Below are positions 28,033 to 37,745 of a stretch of DNA of 64,000 nt, one piece after another; within the stretch, counting starts at the first letter, position 1, and the number at the start of each line of letters is the position of its first letter. The translations under genes were made by a program, and so were the position numbers. The DNA comes from Candidatus Protochlamydia sp. (lineage in GTDB: Bacteria; Chlamydiota; Chlamydiia; Chlamydiales; Parachlamydiaceae), in contig JACDAQ010000043.1 in NCBI GenBank assembly GCA_013695355.1, positions 124,001-188,000 on the forward strand. The letters are read 5' to 3'. The notes under the pieces were generated by a model. It was not told the DNA's origin. It ran no database searches and worked only from the letters and a program-made list of their open reading frames with translations.

Positions 28033-28060
28033 TAAAAAAAAAGCAGCCTGTAAGGCTGCT
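28033..28060 (-). terminator. Rho-independent terminator of the LRR cluster
   Basis: An 8-bp stem (AGCAGCCT, 3-base loop, AGGCTGCT). On the minus strand it is followed by nine T, a textbook terminator for the leftward F-box/LRR genes. Confidence 0.85.
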
Positions 28061-28196
28061 GGATACATTATTATAACAATTTTTATCCTAATTAATTCAA
28101 ACGTGACACCTTATATTTGGCCAGGGATTAATGCCCTGGCATAAATATCTAGCGGCTTTAATTCATTTGTATGAAATATTCTAAAACCATTCTGCT

Positions 28197-28512
28197 TTAT
28201 GAAGGTGTTTTATTCGTATGGGCAAATCGGTCAAGAGGCTCATTGATTGTATAAGCCACCGCTCCATATGATGGGATTTTATAATCAAATTTAATTTCAA
28301 TTTCAGTATGTGACATGTTAACAAGTTCTATTTGACTTAATATGGAAAGGAAGGAGCTTATTGATGTCAGAATGGTTGAAAATGTCAGAAAGTTCAATAT
28401 CTTTAGAGAAATGTAAGGCCCTCTTATTGCCTTGAATATTATTTTCATTTTGATTAGAACCAGGTTGAAGATAGTTTTGAAATTCTGAAACACTATTGCT
28501 TAAAGGGAACAC
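28197..28512 (-). pseudogene. Internally deleted F-box/LRR gene copy
   Basis: The 5' end (MFPLSNSVSEFQNYLQPGSN, SKDIELSDIFNHSDINKLL) is clearly paralogous to the N-terminus of the intact gene at 28577-30136. After a frameshift the sequence continues with SQIELVNMSH and jumps directly to the family's C-terminal tail (IPSYGAVAYTINEPL, compare IYGVVAFTMNEP in the neighbour). All LRRs are missing, so several hundred codons were lost by deletion. No product is expected to be functional. Confidence 0.78.
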
Positions 28513-28576
28513 CTTTTGCCTTTTTTATTTTATAAATACTAATGTGATTCAATAAGCTTGTGAGCCTGACTCCTCC

Positions 28577-30136
28577 TTAAGAAGTTATTTTTCGAGCGAT
28601 AATATCGGACATGCATCGAGGCTCATTCATTGTAAAGGCCACCACTCCATATATTGGGCCTTCCAAAATAATTTCAATTTTTGGATTGAGGTAGGTTTTA
28701 ATTAACGCAATGTTTTGTTCATTCATAAAATTTCTTTCCCCATAATAACTTGAGATTCTAATTATTTTGAGTGAATTGCAGTACTGCAAAGCACTTATAT
28801 CAATAATTCCCATACTACCCTGAAGATCTAGCTCTTCAAGCGTTGGGCAAAAGCGCAATGCACTAATGTCTTGGATATCTGTACACACTAAAAAAAGCTT
28901 TCTAAGTGCACGAAGTTGATAAAGGGAGTTTATTTCTATTGGATCACGATTAAACGACAGTGATAGGAACTCTAAGTGCGTGCATTCACGCAGGTCAGTA
29001 ATATCCTTAATATTGCAAGATGTTAGATCGAGCTTAATAAGATTTTTACATTGGGCTATAATCTGCATGTTTGGGGTTGATGTCAAACCTGAAAGGGTTA
29101 AGCTTTTCAGTGTTTGTGAGCAAGCTTCAATAAAAGTAGTATCAACTAATGGATAACAATAATAAAGGAATATTTTTTCTAAAAGGGGCCATTTTTCTAA
29201 TTTTGAAAAATTAAAATTTTCATGATTGCAATAATAAAAAATTAACTCTTTTAGTGAAGTACAGCTTAATAAAGAATCAGTATTTATAAGTTCAGGAAAA
29301 TTAGAAATTGTCAGGCTCTCAAGATTAGAAGACCCGTTAAGGAAGCTTAAATTTTTATTGGTGAAATTTTTTAATGTTAGTTTCCTAAGAGAAGGACAGC
29401 ATTCATTGAGGCGAAATATATTTTTATTATTAGAATTTGGAAATTTGGCCATTAAAAGTTCCTTATTCTTTATGGTGAGACTTTTAAGCTTAGTGCATTT
29501 TTTGAGAAAATGAAAGTTAGCATTAAATTCCTTTATTTCAAGAATTTCAAGGTTAACATAAGATTCAATAAAGCTTAAGTCTGTTGGCCCATCATTCCCA
29601 TAAAAACCATTTCCAAGTTTTAAACTTTTAAGAGAAGTCAATATTTTAAAAGCATTAATGGATGCATTAGTTAAGTCTAAATCACCACCTATACTTAAAT
29701 AAGCTAAATTTTTAAATTTTTGAGAGATAAGTTCAATATCTCCATCATCAATTTTGGAAAACTTCGTGTGTAAATGAAGTTTTGTAAGTTGAATGCATTC
29801 GCATCCAAAAAAATCAACAATCATTGAAATTTCAATAGGCCGGTTTTCCCCTCTTAGTTGTTCAAATGTAACTCCATAATTAAGCCGTCTCACAAATTCG
29901 TCTTTAATTATCTTTCTAAAATTTTTAGAAACCAGTGACATTTTAACAAGTTCTGATTTATTTGATATTGAAAGAATTAATTTATTGATGTCAGAGTGAT
30001 TGAAAATGTCTGAAGACTCAATATATTTTCCAAAATGCAAGGTTCTCTTACAACCTTGGGAATTAGGTTGACTTTGATCGTAACCAGTTGGAATTTGATT
30101 TTGATATTCTGAAAAATTATTACTTAAAGGGAACAT
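28577..30136 (-). CDS. F-box/leucine-rich repeat protein
   Basis: A 519-residue eukaryotic-like protein. A disordered leader of about 40 residues precedes an F-box-like helix set (about residues 44-88: SDIFNHSDINKLILSISNKS, then SLVSKNFRKIIKDEF). From about 120 to 480 there are LRRs of 21-26 residues with the LxxLxLxxC/N pattern, for example CTHLEFLSLSF and LEELDLQGSMGIIDISAL. The last part is a family-specific tail (YGVVAFTMNEP). F-box plus LRR is the layout of SCF substrate receptors, so a secreted ubiquitin-ligase adaptor is likely but unproved. AAAGGC precedes the ATG. Confidence 0.83.
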   Translation of the reverse strand: MFPLSNNFSEYQNQIPTGYDQSQPNSQGCKRTLHFGKYIESSDIFNHSDINKLILSISNKSELVKMSLVSKNFRKIIKDEFVRRLNYGVTFEQLRGENRPIEISMIVDFFGCECIQLTKLHLHTKFSKIDDGDIELISQKFKNLAYLSIGGDLDLTNASINAFKILTSLKSLKLGNGFYGNDGPTDLSFIESYVNLEILEIKEFNANFHFLKKCTKLKSLTIKNKELLMAKFPNSNNKNIFRLNECCPSLRKLTLKNFTNKNLSFLNGSSNLESLTISNFPELINTDSLLSCTSLKELIFYYCNHENFNFSKLEKWPLLEKIFLYYCYPLVDTTFIEACSQTLKSLTLSGLTSTPNMQIIAQCKNLIKLDLTSCNIKDITDLRECTHLEFLSLSFNRDPIEINSLYQLRALRKLFLVCTDIQDISALRFCPTLEELDLQGSMGIIDISALQYCNSLKIIRISSYYGERNFMNEQNIALIKTYLNPKIEIILEGPIYGVVAFTMNEPRCMSDIIARKITS

Positions 30137-30204
30137 TTTATGCCTTTTTAAATTTATAACAACATAATATAAATAATTTTTCAGAATATCTAAATCAAAT
30201 TTCG

Positions 30205-30489
30205 TTATAAAAAATTAAAGCTAAGTTGAGCGAATGTAGTATTAAAATTTAATCGCTTAAAGAATTCTCTTTTGCTACAATTATTAAGATGTTTGTTGAC
30301 TCGTAAAAATTTTATAAGTTCATTATTTTCTAATTGGAGCATTTCCAGTAAGTCAAATGTTTCAAAAATTGTAAGGTTTTGAATTGTTACTGAAGGCAAA
30401 GGTCGTGTAAATCCTTGTTGATTGTTTGTATTATATTCTTCATTTAGGTTGAATTGTGGCTCTGTTATGTTGTTATTTAAAGAAAACAT
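30205..30489 (-). CDS. Truncated F-box-only paralog (94 aa)
   Basis: Corresponds to the N-terminal leader and F-box-like segment of its neighbours (MFSLNNNITEPQ; IFETFDLLEMLQLENNELIK; NKHLNNCSKREFFKRLNFN) and stops just where the LRRs would begin (TFAQL, compare TFEQL). The start at 30489 is preceded by AAAGGG; the longer frame is not. It may be a decayed copy or a minimal Skp1-binding protein; decay is more likely given the neighbouring pseudogene. Confidence 0.6.
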   Translation of the reverse strand: MFSLNNNITEPQFNLNEEYNTNNQQGFTRPLPSVTIQNLTIFETFDLLEMLQLENNELIKFLRVNKHLNNCSKREFFKRLNFNTTFAQLSFNFL

Positions 30490-30811
30490 AGCGCCCTTTT
30501 TGTTAAATTTTGTTAAAATTAACAAGAAAGATGATATCGGTCAAGAAAAAACTAAATAATTCTTTTGAATCCTGTATTTAAATAATTTTATTATAAAAAT
30601 AATTTGCCGTAGTTAATACTCTTTTAAAAAAAGATAATGAAGTATCTCATGACTGTTTTTGTTTCATGACAATCACGATTGCCATCACAATAAAAGTAAG
30701 CCAAGACTGCAAATTTAACAATCTCAATTTCTCCGGGTTAAAGTAACGAGCAATTTTTAAATTCCATTTTAAAAAATTTACCTGCAAGTCTCCAAGCCTG
30801 ATCCTCACTGT

Positions 30812-32374
30812 TTATAAATTTGCAAAATCTGTAAGTCTCATCACTTCATTCATATCATCGAAAGCGAAAATACTTTCATTAATTGTTTCCACAATAATTT
30901 CAGTTTCCGGAAATAAAAATTTAAGTGTTTGATAACAAAATTCATTATCTTGATTTTCAAAACTTGAGATTATGATTTTTTTTAGAGAATGACAGTTTTG
31001 TAATGAACAAATATCAATTAGCCTATTAAGCCTATTGCACCCCCGAAGATCCAGCTCTTCTAGAGCAGTGCAAAAACGCAATGGACTTATATCTTGAACG
31101 TTAGTTCTAGCCAAACAAAGTTTTTTAAGCTTAGTGAGATTTGAAAGTGAATTGATTTCGGCAAGAAGGCTATTAAATGATAGTGATAGAAACTCTAAAT
31201 TTATACAATTTCCAAGAGAGGTGATATCCGCAACTCTACAATACGTCAAATCGAGGCCCATCAATTGTTTACACTGCTTTAAAGGGGTTAAATTTAGGTT
31301 CTCCGACCTAAAACTTTGACGAATATCAACTAATTTTAATGAGAGCGAGCACCCTTCCACACAGCTAATATCAGTTAGGTTACCGCAGGCATAAATCGAA
31401 ATTTCTTCGAGGTGAGGTAATTTTTTTAATTTTAATATATTAAGATTATCAAATTCACCATAACTTAAACGGAGTTTTTTCAATGCAAGGCAATTCCCAA
31501 TGGAAGCGAGATCTGAAAGCCGGTTACAGCACTCCATTCTAAGATTCTCAAGCAAGGAACATCCATCAAGAAAGTTTAAATTTTCATTAGTAAAATTATT
31601 TAAATATAAACTTTTGAGATAAGGACAGCACTCATTGAGGCGTAACGGGCTCTCATTATTTGAAATTAAAAATCTGTTAGCATACATTTTGGCAATGTGT
31701 AATTCTAAATTTTTAAGCAAAGTGCATTCTTTTAGGAAATCTAATTTAAACAACCCCGCCCCTAATGTCAGGTTCTCAATATTAGGGTATTTTTCAATGA
31801 AGCTAAAGCCATTTAATGGGTAATCATATCTCCTATCACTTAAAAATACCAAATTTTTGATAGCTGTCATTTTTTTAAAATGATCGATGGATGCAGCTGT
31901 TACACCGCGCACCTTATCATGTACAGCTAAGTGGGATAGATTAGCGAATTTTTCCGAAATCAGTTTAATGTCTTCATCATCAATTTTAGAAAAACCTCTT
32001 CGCAAGTCAAGCTTCGTGAGATGTAAGCATTCCTCTCCTAAAAAATTAATGATCATTATAATTTCAAGATCTTTGCCCGCCGCTTTAAGTTGTTCAAAAG
32101 TGGTTCTATCATTAAGCCGCCTAATGAATTCAGATTTGATGTACTTTCTGAATTTTTTAGATACTTGTGACATCGTAACAAGCTTTTTTTTTTCAAATAT
32201 TGGGAGGATGAGCTCTCTTATAGTGCAATTTTCAAAAACATCAGGAGATTCAATACGATTTCTGATAGGGTCAGAAAGCCAAGACCTTTTATATCCTTTT
32301 TGAGAATCATTTACATTGTCTTGAATGTCAAATGGAAATTCTAAATCCCCGCTTCGTGTATTTAAAGAAATCAT
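30812..32374 (-). CDS. F-box/leucine-rich repeat protein
   Basis: A 520-residue paralog of the gene at 28577-30136 with the same architecture: leader, F-box-like helices (residues about 44-90: SPDVFENCTIRELILPIFEK, SQVSKKFRKYIKSEF), about 14 LRRs to residue 470 (for example LEELDLRGCNRL, LTGLDLTYC-like units) and a C-terminal tail (EIIVETINESIFAFDDMNE). Conserved Cys in the repeats makes them resemble the cysteine-containing LRRs of eukaryotic FBXL proteins. AAGGA precedes the ATG. Divergent from CPAF, separated by about 195 AT-rich bases. Confidence 0.83.
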   Translation of the reverse strand: MISLNTRSGDLEFPFDIQDNVNDSQKGYKRSWLSDPIRNRIESPDVFENCTIRELILPIFEKKKLVTMSQVSKKFRKYIKSEFIRRLNDRTTFEQLKAAGKDLEIIMIINFLGEECLHLTKLDLRRGFSKIDDEDIKLISEKFANLSHLAVHDKVRGVTAASIDHFKKMTAIKNLVFLSDRRYDYPLNGFSFIEKYPNIENLTLGAGLFKLDFLKECTLLKNLELHIAKMYANRFLISNNESPLRLNECCPYLKSLYLNNFTNENLNFLDGCSLLENLRMECCNRLSDLASIGNCLALKKLRLSYGEFDNLNILKLKKLPHLEEISIYACGNLTDISCVEGCSLSLKLVDIRQSFRSENLNLTPLKQCKQLMGLDLTYCRVADITSLGNCINLEFLSLSFNSLLAEINSLSNLTKLKKLCLARTNVQDISPLRFCTALEELDLRGCNRLNRLIDICSLQNCHSLKKIIISSFENQDNEFCYQTLKFLFPETEIIVETINESIFAFDDMNEVMRLTDFANL

Positions 32375-32568
32375 TATTTATCCTTATTTGTAAATTTATA
32401 TTAAGTGTTAGTAGTTTTGAAATATTTATACAATAGTTATTTTATTTTTTTTATTACCCTCCAAATATATAAAAAGGTTTTATTATAAACTTTTTTTTAG
32501 TCTAAAAAATATTTTACTTTAAAATTAATTGGCTGTCCCAGAAAATAGGGTCCAACAGGAGATTTCAT

Positions 32569-34341
32569 ATGATTTTTTTAAAAAATATATTTTTTAGTGT
32601 GTGTGCTTTAATCTGCTTCATCACTCCCATGCAGGCAAATTTAATAGAAGATTATAAAAAAGAGGGGATGATTGAAGACCTCAAAATTATTAAGCATACA
32701 CTTGAAGTAGGCTATGCTCCTCTTGAATGGAAAAGAACGCACTCAGGTTGGGATTTAAATGAAGAATTTGAAAAAGCTAAGCGACAGATCTTAGAAACAT
32801 CACCGATAACAGTCAAAGACTTTCAAAAAATTACAAAAAACTTCCTCTCTTCTTTGCATGATTATCATGCTGATGTTGTCTTTTATTCGAGCGAATCCGC
32901 TTCGCTTCCTTTTGCAGTGAAGGGGGTGAATAACCGCTATTTTATCGATTGGATCGATACCAATAAATTGCCTCCAGCCTTTTATCCTATTCATGTAGGG
33001 GATGAAGTTCTTTCTTTTAATGGACAGCCTCTTTCAAAAGTAATCAACGCTTTGAAAGTCAAAGGAAATAATAACATCAATTCCCAAACAGATCAGGCTG
33101 TAGCAGAAATTAAATTCACAGAGCGTTTAGGGATGCGTGGAGATGACGTTCCAAAAGGGTCTGGAGTGGTCGAATTCAAATCTGCAGCTACGGGGAATAT
33201 TTTAGCCTTTCAAATTATGTGGAATTATAATCCTGAGCTTATGACCCACCCGAATGATTATCTGCTCCACCTGGATTACCTGTTTCCCGAAACACCCAAA
33301 ATAAAACGGAGCTTAATGATGTGCGCTTCTCATCAAGCTTTAGCTAAAGGAGGCAGTCCTGAGAGGGGCCTGGGAGGACGCAAAAGTTTTATTCCTCCAT
33401 TAGGCGAACAAATTTGGACTCATGATAAAAAACAGAAAAATAAAAGAATTTCTTGGTACGCCTATATATTCGAAACAGATCGAGGTAGAAAAATTGGTTA
33501 TATCCGCATCCCTCATTATAACGGCGGCAAGGAGGAGGCTAAAAACTTTGAGAAAATAATCACATTATTTGAACAAGAAACTGAAGCTTTAGTGATCGAC
33601 CAGGTAAATAATTATGGGGGTTTTTTTGCTTTTCAATATGATTTACTTTCAATGTTGACAAGTGTGCCGTTAAAAACCCCTAAACACAGAATTAAAAATA
33701 CGCCGAAAGAAATTCTGATGGCCTATCAAATGCTTAAATCCTTTCAAAGGGTTCAAACCTCTCTTGATCGTAATGGAGAGGGCCAAAGTGACATTGAAGA
33801 AGAAGACGACCTCGAAAATACAAGCGTACCTATGGACTATCAAAAAATTTTATTTTTTAAAGATTTTTTAAATTTTAAAATCGAAGAATGGAATGCCGGG
33901 AGGTCCTTTACTAATCCGACACACCTTGAAGGGGTGGACCAGATTAATCCCCATCCTGAATGCCGCTACACAAAACCTATCCTCATGTTGATCAATGAGC
34001 TTGATTTTTCTGGAGGAGATTTTGTTCCGGCCATTTTGCAGGACAATAAACGGGCTGTATTATTTGGTTCCCGCACTTCTGGAGCTGGTGGATTTGTCAC
34101 AACTTCTACTTTTCCTAATGAAAATGGAATAATGCAATTTTCTTATACTGGTTCCCTGGCAGAAAGGCCTGATTCTTTGCTTAAAATTGAAAATCTTGGG
34201 GTATCGCCAGATATTGATTACACTTTAACTATAGAAGATTTACAAAACGGATATCAGAGCTATATTTCTTCAATCCACCAAGCTATTGAAAATTTATTTG
34301 AAAAAAAGGAAAATATCTCGGAAATTAACGATAAAGAATAA
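32569..34341 (+). CDS. CPAF-like secreted protease (S41-related)
   Basis: A 590-residue homolog of the chlamydial protease/proteasome-like activity factor. Residues 1-23 are a Sec signal peptide (ending MQA). Catalytic elements in the expected order are SLHDYHADVVF (His97/His100), a PDZ-like IHVGDEVLSFNGQPL (about 141-155), NELDFSGGDF with nucleophile Ser481, and KIENLGVSPDIDY with Glu541. The acidic stretch at about 407-415 (SDIEEEDDLE) may be a linker. In Chlamydia trachomatis CPAF reaches the host cytosol and self-activates. AGGAG is 6 bases before the ATG. The antiporter gene begins 20 bases later. Confidence 0.88.
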   Translation: MIFLKNIFFSVCALICFITPMQANLIEDYKKEGMIEDLKIIKHTLEVGYAPLEWKRTHSGWDLNEEFEKAKRQILETSPITVKDFQKITKNFLSSLHDYHADVVFYSSESASLPFAVKGVNNRYFIDWIDTNKLPPAFYPIHVGDEVLSFNGQPLSKVINALKVKGNNNINSQTDQAVAEIKFTERLGMRGDDVPKGSGVVEFKSAATGNILAFQIMWNYNPELMTHPNDYLLHLDYLFPETPKIKRSLMMCASHQALAKGGSPERGLGGRKSFIPPLGEQIWTHDKKQKNKRISWYAYIFETDRGRKIGYIRIPHYNGGKEEAKNFEKIITLFEQETEALVIDQVNNYGGFFAFQYDLLSMLTSVPLKTPKHRIKNTPKEILMAYQMLKSFQRVQTSLDRNGEGQSDIEEEDDLENTSVPMDYQKILFFKDFLNFKIEEWNAGRSFTNPTHLEGVDQINPHPECRYTKPILMLINELDFSGGDFVPAILQDNKRAVLFGSRTSGAGGFVTTSTFPNENGIMQFSYTGSLAERPDSLLKIENLGVSPDIDYTLTIEDLQNGYQSYISSIHQAIENLFEKKENISEINDKE

Positions 34342-34360
34342 AGGATTAAATCATTAATCT

Positions 34361-36394
34361 ATGGAATTATTTTTTTTTAAAGATCTTCTGATCATTTTCG
34401 GATTTTCAGTCATTGTCCTTCTATTGGGCCATCGGATGCACATCCCTCCCGTTGTGGGTTTCCTACTTACAGGAGTTCTTGCTGGCCCTCATGGACTGGC
34501 CCTTGTAGGAGAGAGCGAGGATGTTGAGATGCTGGCCCAAATTGGGATTATTCTCCTTTTATTTGGGATTGGGATGGAACTTTCGATTAAAAAACTCCTT
34601 GAAATAAAAAGACAATTTTTACTTGGCGGTTCAATGCAGGTCGGGCTGACGATCTTGCTTACTTTTCTAATCGCTTTGAGTTCTGGTTCTTCCTGGACAG
34701 AGTCCATCTTTTTAGGTTTCCTTTTATCTATGAGCAGTACTGCCATTGTCATGCGCCTGTTAGAACAAAACAATGAAGCAGCAAGTCCGCATGGGCGACT
34801 TTCCATTTCAATTTTGATTTTTCAAGATATCATTGCCATTCCCATGATATTATTGATCCCTTTTTTGGCAGGCGGGGGTGTGGAAAAAGAGGCCTTTAAT
34901 TTTTCTTTGCTGATGCCTTTTGTAAATGGACTTCTTATCCTAGGTTTTGTCTTTATGAGCGCGCAGTATTTAGTGCCCCGTTTGCTTTTGCAGGTCGCAC
35001 GAACCAAAAATAAAGAGCTGTTCCTTTTAAGTGTTCTGACCTTATGTTTTGGAGTCGCCTGGCTGACAGGAAGCTTATTGAACTCATTAACAATTGGAGC
35101 TTTTCTCGCCGGGCTCATTATTTCTGAATCAGAGTACAGTAATGAGGCTGTAAGCCATATTTTCCCTTTTCAAGCCCTTTTTATCAGCTTCTTTTTTGTC
35201 TCAATCGGAATGCTGCTTGATGTAAATTTTGTTTTGCACCATCCTTTTTCAGTCATTTTTTTTGCTATAGTAATAATTTTTCTTAAAACATTAGCGGCTG
35301 GTTTATCTACTCTTATATTAGGTTTTCCTATTCGTACAGCTGTTTTAACAGGGGTCGCTTTAAGCCAGATCGGCGAATTCTCTTTTGTTTTGGCAACCAC
35401 AGGAATGCCCTATAAATTATTGGGGGGGGAGGAATACCAGCTATTTCTTTCTGTTTCTCTCATTACCCTGGCTCTTAGCCCTATCTTAATAAACCTTGCC
35501 CCTCAAATCTCTAATTTAATCTGCCGCCTTCCTTTTCCCGGCAAGCTATTAACAGGATTTAAAAAACAAGCCAGCGACATAGAAAAAAACCTAACCAACC
35601 ATGTGATCATTATAGGTTTTGGGATTAGTGGAAAAAATTTAGCGCGTTCAAGTAAATTAGCAGGGATTCCTTATTCAATTTTAGAAATGAATCCCGATAC
35701 CGTTAAAGAACAAAGAAAACTAGGCGAGCCTATTTATTTCGGAGATGCCACCCATCAATCAGTTCTCGAGCATTTGCACATTCAGGAAGCAAAAGCTGTG
35801 GCAATTTTAGTCAATGATCCTATTGCAGCCAGAAGAATTGTGAAAATAGCCAGAGAGTGCAACCCCTCGGTTTATTTAATAGTGCGTACCCGTTATATGC
35901 AGGAAATGTCTTTAATGACAATGCTTGGTGCAGATGAAGCCATTCCAGATGAGTTTGGCACTTCTGTCGAGGTTTTCTCAAGAGTGCTAAGACAGTATTA
36001 TGTTCCTGATGAGGAGATCAGCAAATTTGTTAACGAAATACGGGCCGACGGATATGATCTGCTGCGTAGTCGCAATACGCCATCAACTAACTTATCAGAA
36101 ATCAAACTTAACCTGACAAATGTTGAAATGGGTTCCTTCCGCATCCATCCTCAGTCTTCTATTGTTGGCAAAAACTTAGCTGATTCCCAGTTGCGTAAAA
36201 ATTATGGGATGACAATTTTACTTATTAAAAGAGGCTCTGAGGTCTATTCTAATCCGGCTCCTTCAACTGAACTGCACGGCGACGACGTTGTCGTGGTTGT
36301 TGGAGATAAAGCTCAATTGAAGCAAGCTTCAAGTGTTTTTGGAAAAGGGGATATGCCTGACCTTATCGAACGCACACCCATACCTAGCCTCTAA
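34361..36394 (+). CDS. Kef-type CPA2 cation:proton antiporter
   Basis: A 677-residue inner-membrane antiporter. About 12 helices make up residues 1-390, with family marks LTGVLAGPHGLALV and LSMSSTAIVMRLL and the ion-site FQDIIAIPM. A TrkA-N (RCK) domain follows at about 405-520 with the nucleotide-binding HVIIIGFGISGKNLARSSK, and a TrkA-C domain at about 580-660. The layout matches KefB/KefC and similar K+/H+ (or Na+/H+) antiporters. No separate KefF/KefG partner is adjacent. The CDF gene starts at the base after its stop, so they form an operon, possibly including CPAF. Confidence 0.92.
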   Translation: MELFFFKDLLIIFGFSVIVLLLGHRMHIPPVVGFLLTGVLAGPHGLALVGESEDVEMLAQIGIILLLFGIGMELSIKKLLEIKRQFLLGGSMQVGLTILLTFLIALSSGSSWTESIFLGFLLSMSSTAIVMRLLEQNNEAASPHGRLSISILIFQDIIAIPMILLIPFLAGGGVEKEAFNFSLLMPFVNGLLILGFVFMSAQYLVPRLLLQVARTKNKELFLLSVLTLCFGVAWLTGSLLNSLTIGAFLAGLIISESEYSNEAVSHIFPFQALFISFFFVSIGMLLDVNFVLHHPFSVIFFAIVIIFLKTLAAGLSTLILGFPIRTAVLTGVALSQIGEFSFVLATTGMPYKLLGGEEYQLFLSVSLITLALSPILINLAPQISNLICRLPFPGKLLTGFKKQASDIEKNLTNHVIIIGFGISGKNLARSSKLAGIPYSILEMNPDTVKEQRKLGEPIYFGDATHQSVLEHLHIQEAKAVAILVNDPIAARRIVKIARECNPSVYLIVRTRYMQEMSLMTMLGADEAIPDEFGTSVEVFSRVLRQYYVPDEEISKFVNEIRADGYDLLRSRNTPSTNLSEIKLNLTNVEMGSFRIHPQSSIVGKNLADSQLRKNYGMTILLIKRGSEVYSNPAPSTELHGDDVVVVVGDKAQLKQASSVFGKGDMPDLIERTPIPSL

Positions 36395-37336
36395 ATGTCA
36401 AAATTTCCCAGGCCTGTTCACCTTCCTCCTGATGTTTATGCACAACGCGCAAACCGAAATCGCCAGGTCATTCAAGCAGCCAAGCTGGGCATGAAAATTC
36501 GTTTGGCCATAATCCTTTTTGAATTTGTGGGCGTAGTTTTGATGCAAAGTTCCGCCTTGTTTCTCGATGCGGTTTCAAGCTTAATGGATGTAATGTCCAC
36601 CCTCCTTTTAATCTTTTGTATGAAGATTGCCCATCGCCCTCCTGATGAAAACCATCCATTTGGACATGGCCGTTTTGAACCTTTAGGAGGACTTTTATTG
36701 GGTTTGATGCTGGTCGTAGTTGGAGGGATCATGGTCTTTCAACAGTTTTTATTGCTATTTCACGAATCTATTTTTCATCAAATCCATCCGCTCACATGGA
36801 TTTTCCCATTCGTTGCAATGGTTTTATTGGAAATTTCCTACCAAATTATCTCTGGTACGGCAAAAAAAGAAAACAGTCCTGCCTTAGCAGCAGATGCTGT
36901 GCATTATCGAATTGATGGGATTAGTAGTTTATTTGCAGCTTTAGCATTGATTATAGGGGCTTTTTTCCCGCAGTGGAGCGGCCTGGCCGACCACGCCGGA
37001 GCCATATTAATTGCTGTTTTTATGGTGGGCCTTGGTTTCATGGCAGGCCGGGATAATTTTAATCAGCTGGTAGACAAAGTTCCCGATCCTGAATTTTTTA
37101 AAAAGGTCAAGGCCGCGGCTTTAGCAGTAAAAGGCGTCCAGGCCATAGAAAAAGTGCGCATTCAGCTTTATGGGCCCGATGCTCATGTCGATATTGATAT
37201 TGAAGTTAATCCTAGGCTAAGCGTAGATCTGGCTCATCAAATCAGTCAGAAAGTTCGGGCCGCCATTCAAAAGGACTGGCCGGCTGTCCAGGATGTCACC
37301 GTCCATATTGAACCCTACTATGCAGGGGATCATTAA
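36395..37336 (+). CDS. Cation diffusion facilitator (metal exporter)
   Basis: A 313-residue CDF transporter that exports divalent metals (Zn, Fe, Mn or Co) against protons. The metal site is visible in helix 2 (LDAVSSLMDVMSTL) and helix 5 (AADAVHYRIDGISS, HxxxD), with the interhelical HPFGHGRFE. The cytoplasmic C-terminal domain (about 220-313) ends VTVHIEPYY. The family and fold are clear; the metal cannot be assigned. The ATG follows the antiporter stop directly, consistent with coupled translation. Confidence 0.92.
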   Translation: MSKFPRPVHLPPDVYAQRANRNRQVIQAAKLGMKIRLAIILFEFVGVVLMQSSALFLDAVSSLMDVMSTLLLIFCMKIAHRPPDENHPFGHGRFEPLGGLLLGLMLVVVGGIMVFQQFLLLFHESIFHQIHPLTWIFPFVAMVLLEISYQIISGTAKKENSPALAADAVHYRIDGISSLFAALALIIGAFFPQWSGLADHAGAILIAVFMVGLGFMAGRDNFNQLVDKVPDPEFFKKVKAAALAVKGVQAIEKVRIQLYGPDAHVDIDIEVNPRLSVDLAHQISQKVRAAIQKDWPAVQDVTVHIEPYYAGDH

Positions 37337-37527
37337 GTTAGTTGACTTGGATAATTAGTGCTTTGTAAATGAAGTGTTGACGATTATTTTAAACTTTAAA
37401 ATTGTACCATTCTTGGTGGTTTCTTTAAGATAATTATGTTTCGGCGGAAAAAAGACTAATAAAAGTTTATTTAATTTTTTTCGTAAATTATATTTATTGT
37501 TGTCCCTTGCCCCCTTTTATACCAAAT

Positions 37528-37695
37528 TTAAATAGAAGTTCCAATTAGTTTCATTTGATTTTCCATCCCCATCATCTCATTTGGTGATAAGCCAATAAGA
37601 CCCCTATGATGTCTTTCATCATTGTATTCAAAACGCAAATCTAATGGATTAAAGAAATTCTTTAAATTTGTCAATCTTTTCGAATTGCTGTAATG
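37528..37695 (-). pseudogene. 3' remnant of an IS transposase
   Basis: About 55 codons open on the minus strand: LTNLKNFFNPLDLRFEYNDE, then RHHRGLIGLSPNEMM, ending KLIGTSI. YNDxRxHxGLxGLSPNE is the C-terminal end of a DDE integrase-core transposase (IS3/IS481 type). No upstream part or terminal repeat is visible. It is the only content I can name in the 37337-37745 gap. Confidence 0.65.
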
Positions 37696-37745
37696 TTATA
37701 ATAAAATAAGATCGATTACCAGGCAGCTAAACCAAAGGTAAAGTA

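Noticed and set aside
37528-37695. A complete insertion sequence
   Set aside because: Only about 55 C-terminal codons of the transposase remain; no terminal inverted repeats or target duplications are visible.
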